From positions 1-64,000 of the forward strand of contig JADKFD010000098.1 in NCBI GenBank assembly GCA_016717705.1: 64,000 nucleotides of DNA, written 5' to 3'. Positions 61,859-64,000 of the stretch are shown in pieces (position 1 is the stretch's first letter; each line of letters starts with the position of its first letter). The notes under the pieces were generated by a model. The model worked only from the letters and a program-made list of their open reading frames with translations. It searched no databases and was not told the origin of the DNA. The translations under genes were made by a program, and so were the position numbers. This stretch comes from Rhodanobacteraceae bacterium. GTDB lineage: Bacteria; Pseudomonadota; Gammaproteobacteria; Xanthomonadales; SZUA-5.

Positions 61859-61913
61859 GGTGACAGGGCGCAATTTACTCATGCGGGTCACCATCAGCCG
61901 TAGACTCGAGCCC

Positions 61914-62579
61914 ATGTGCGGCCGCTACTTCCTCGACACTTTGCCCGAATTGCTCGCCGGGCAATTCCGCGTGCACAAATACCCGGTCTACAGCGCCAGC
62001 TACAACATCGCGCCGACCCAGCCCGCCCTGATCGTGCGCCGCCACGACGACGACAACGAGTGGGCCTGGGTGCGTTGGGGCCTGGTGCCGCATTGGGCCA
62101 AGGACGCGAGCATCGGCGCGAAGATGATCAACGCACGCGGTGAGACGGTTGCCGAGAAGCCGGCCTTTCGCGGCGCCTTTCGCTATCGCCGCTGCATCGT
62201 GCCGGCCAGTGGTTTCTACGAATGGCGCACGCAGGCCGGTGGCAAACAGCCGTTTGCGATTGTGCCGACCGACGCCGCCTGCTTCGGCTTTGCCGGTCTG
62301 TGGGAACACTGGACGGCGCCGGACGGCTCGGTGCTGGAAACCAGCTCCGTGTTGACCACATCGCCAAATGAACTGATGGCGACGATCCACGATCGCATGC
62401 CGGTGATTCTCGATCCGACCGACTACCAGACCTGGATGCAGGCCACGCCGACGGACGCGAGCGCGCTGATCCGCCCGTTCCCGGCCGAGCGCATGCGCGC
62501 GTATGCGGTGAACAAGGCGGTCGGAAATGTGCGCAACAACTCGGTGGAACTGACCGCGCCGATCGAGTCGATTGGATAA
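61914..62579 (+). CDS. HMCES/YedK-type SOS response-associated protein
   Basis: A 221-aa SRAP-domain protein that shields abasic sites in single-stranded DNA by forming a thiazolidine crosslink through Cys2. The start is fixed by that residue: ATG 61914 gives MCGRYFLDTLPEL. Further hallmarks: YNIAPTQPALIV (Asn), WVRWGLVPHWAKD, MINARGETVAEKPAFR, RRCIVPASGFYEW (Glu) and IHDRMPVIL (His). Its position in a cluster with lexA and mrfAB fits a DNA-damage role. I saw no LexA box immediately upstream. Confidence 0.93.
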   Translation: MCGRYFLDTLPELLAGQFRVHKYPVYSASYNIAPTQPALIVRRHDDDNEWAWVRWGLVPHWAKDASIGAKMINARGETVAEKPAFRGAFRYRRCIVPASGFYEWRTQAGGKQPFAIVPTDAACFGFAGLWEHWTAPDGSVLETSSVLTTSPNELMATIHDRMPVILDPTDYQTWMQATPTDASALIRPFPAERMRAYAVNKAVGNVRNNSVELTAPIESIG

Positions 62580-62622
62580 GGGGCGGGCGCCCACCGCGGT
62601 CGCGCTCGGGCAATGCACCTGA

Positions 62623-62675
62623 TGTGGGAGCGGATTTACTCCGCGAAAGCTCTCGCGGAACGAATCCGCTCCCAC
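62623..62675. repeat. REP hairpin, family B
   Basis: TGTGGGAGCGGATTTACTCC then GCGA at the left and TCGCGGAACGAATCCGCTCC then CAC at the right; 22-bp imperfect arms with a spacer of only about 6 nt. In the 250-bp gap before the ABC transporter, which otherwise has no gene. Confidence 0.75.
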
Positions 62676-62829
62676 CGTTTCGCTGTGCGAGTTGGTGCGA
62701 GGGATCCATCGGAAATCAAGCATCGACCTGACAATCGTCACCTCGCACGGCTGACAGCGCGCACTGCAGACGCGGCCAATCAGAGTCGACACTGCTCCCA
62801 CGCCAATCACGGCATCGGGAGCAGCAAAC

Positions 62830-63720
62830 ATGAGCAGACCGGTCATTGCCCGCTGGCAAGCGGCCAGCAAACGTTTCGGCGCCGTGCTGGCGCTCGACCG
62901 TTTCAGTCTCGACATCCATGCCGGCGAAGTGCTGGCGGTGCTTGGCCCCAACGGCGCCGGCAAGACCACGGCGCTCGGCCTGCTGACCGGGCTGATCCGC
63001 GCCAGCAGCGGCCACACTGAACTGTTTGGCAAGGATCCCGCATCGATCGAAGCGCGTCGCGGCATGGGTGTGATGCTGCAGACCGGCGACCCGCCCGACA
63101 CGCTGACCGTCGCCGAGCATGTGCGGCTGTTCTCGGGCTATTACCCACAGCCAAGGCCGCTGGCCGAAACCCTGGCCATGGCGCAGCTGAGCGAACTGGC
63201 GCAGCGCCGTTACGGCGCGCTCAGCGGCGGACAGCAGCGCCGCCTGCAATTTGCGCTGGCCATCTGTGGCCGCCCGCAACTGCTGCTGGTCGACGAGCCG
63301 ACCACCGGCCTGGATGTCGAGGCGCGCCGCAGCTTCTGGCAGGTGCTGCGTGGCCTGGTCGCGCAAGGCACTGCGGTGGTGCTGACCACGCACTACCTGG
63401 AAGAAGCCGATGCCCTCGCCGACCGTGTCGCGCTGATCCAGCAAGGCCGGCTGGTCGCGCTGGACACGCCGCTGGCCATCAAGTCGCGCGTCGGCGGACA
63501 GTGTCTGCGCTTTCGCAGCACGCTCAGCGATCCGTCGCTGGCGCAACTGCCGGGCGTGCTCAGCGTACGCCGCGACGGCAGTCACTTCGAGCTGCGCGCC
63601 ACCGAAGTCGAACGTCTGCTGCCACTGCTGCTGGCGGCTGATCCTGGATTGCGCGATCTCACCATCAGCGCGCAATCGCTCGAAAACGCGGTAGTCGATC
63701 TGATCAAGGAGGCTGCATGA
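62830..63720 (+). CDS. ABC transporter ATP-binding protein
   Basis: A 296-aa ABC ATPase: Walker A VLGPNGAGKTTALGLL, Q-loop GVMLQTGDPP, signature YGALSGGQQRRLQFALAI, Walker B LLLVDEPTTGLDVEAR, and the switch His in VVLTTHYLEEAD. The C-terminal extension of about 80 residues (SRVGGQCLRFRSTLSDPSLA) is typical of exporters with a DUF4162-like tail. It pairs with the ABC-2 permease gene that overlaps its stop (ATGA). The substrate is unknown. Confidence 0.93.
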   Translation: MSRPVIARWQAASKRFGAVLALDRFSLDIHAGEVLAVLGPNGAGKTTALGLLTGLIRASSGHTELFGKDPASIEARRGMGVMLQTGDPPDTLTVAEHVRLFSGYYPQPRPLAETLAMAQLSELAQRRYGALSGGQQRRLQFALAICGRPQLLLVDEPTTGLDVEARRSFWQVLRGLVAQGTAVVLTTHYLEEADALADRVALIQQGRLVALDTPLAIKSRVGGQCLRFRSTLSDPSLAQLPGVLSVRRDGSHFELRATEVERLLPLLLAADPGLRDLTISAQSLENAVVDLIKEAA

Positions 63721-64000
63721 GCACCAACACCGTTGCGATACGCCCGTCAATGGCGAGGATCTACGCGCTCGAATCCTGGCTCGCTTTCGTTCAGGTGCTG
63801 CGCGCACCGGCGTTTGCGCTGCCGACCCTGCTGTTCCCGCTGGCCTTCTATGCGCTGTTCGGTCTGGTGTTGCCAACGCGCATCGGCAGCATGGCGCCGG
63901 CACATTACCTGCTGGCCACCTACGGCGCCTTTGCCGCGATGGGCCCGGCGCTGTTCGGTTTCGGCGTCGGCCTGGCGATGGAGCAACAGATGGGCTGGCT
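63717..64000 (+). CDS. ABC-2 type transporter permease, cut by the window edge
   Basis: The first 94 codons of a membrane protein: MSTNTVAIRPSMARIYALES, then LAFVQVLRAPAFALPTLLFP with LAFYALFGLVL as the first transmembrane helix, and HYLLATYGAFAAMGPALFGF as the second. This opening (a lone amphipathic helix, first TM, then a loop with a Tyr-rich motif) is typical of ABC-2 permeases. It is coupled to the ATPase gene by a 4-bp overlap. The 3' end lies beyond the window. Confidence 0.87.
   Translation, partial: MSTNTVAIRPSMARIYALESWLAFVQVLRAPAFALPTLLFPLAFYALFGLVLPTRIGSMAPAHYLLATYGAFAAMGPALFGFGVGLAMEQQMGW

Overview
The window is GC-rich, gene-dense bacterial chromosome. Gene content and order (rpsP-rimM-trmD-rplS, mutY next to yggX, ftsY divergent from rsmD-coaD, a [4Fe-4S] ferredoxin after coaD, ftsK-lolA, an S4-domain Hsp15, DUF6491 and DUF6164 proteins, a short lexA2-like repressor) point to a gammaproteobacterium of the Lysobacterales (Xanthomonadales). 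This placement rests on recognised proteins and synteny, not on a marker-gene tree. Intergenic gaps carry several families of palindromic repeats, which also fits that group.

Positions 1-9364 are a defence block. On the plus strand lie the 3' end of hsdS, a MNT-type nucleotidyltransferase / HEPN toxin-antitoxin pair, and hsdR of a type I restriction system; hsdR is broken by two frameshifts. Facing it on the minus strand is a qatABCD anti-phage operon. QatA (KAP ATPase) and QatD (TatD-like nuclease) look whole, but a deletion has removed the 3' half of qatB together with the 5' end of qatC, including its PP-loop. The block ends at tRNA-Phe, whose 3' end faces the defence genes, as expected for a tRNA-anchored island.

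Positions 9365-48650 are mostly housekeeping: mutY fused in frame to yggX, ftsY, rsmD, coaD, ferredoxin, gamma-glutamyltranspeptidase, hslR, htpG, a transglutaminase-like operon, a DNA glycosylase, the rpsP-rimM-trmD-rplS operon, parC, RNase T, two large hydrolases (prolyl oligopeptidase and penicillin acylase families), lolA, ftsK, trxB, a NAD(P)-binding epimerase, a FemAB-like acyltransferase, a cystathionine lyase-type enzyme, and a blaI / M56 sensor-protease pair whose sensor carries six SDYDRR repeats.

An IS21-family insertion sequence (about 48711-51230) with four frameshifts separates this from ltaE and smc. From 57146 to 62579 is a DNA-damage group: an MrfA-like helicase and MrfB-like nuclease, transcribed divergently from lexA across a 45-bp gap containing GTTC-N7-GTTC, followed by a ribosome hibernation factor and an HMCES/YedK protein. 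The window ends in an ABC transporter operon cut by the edge.

Data quality: at least ten clean frameshifts are visible, including one in ftsY, which should be essential, plus three long poly-G tracts. Many small lesions are therefore probably sequencing or assembly errors. The qatBC deletion and the truncations should be read with that in mind.
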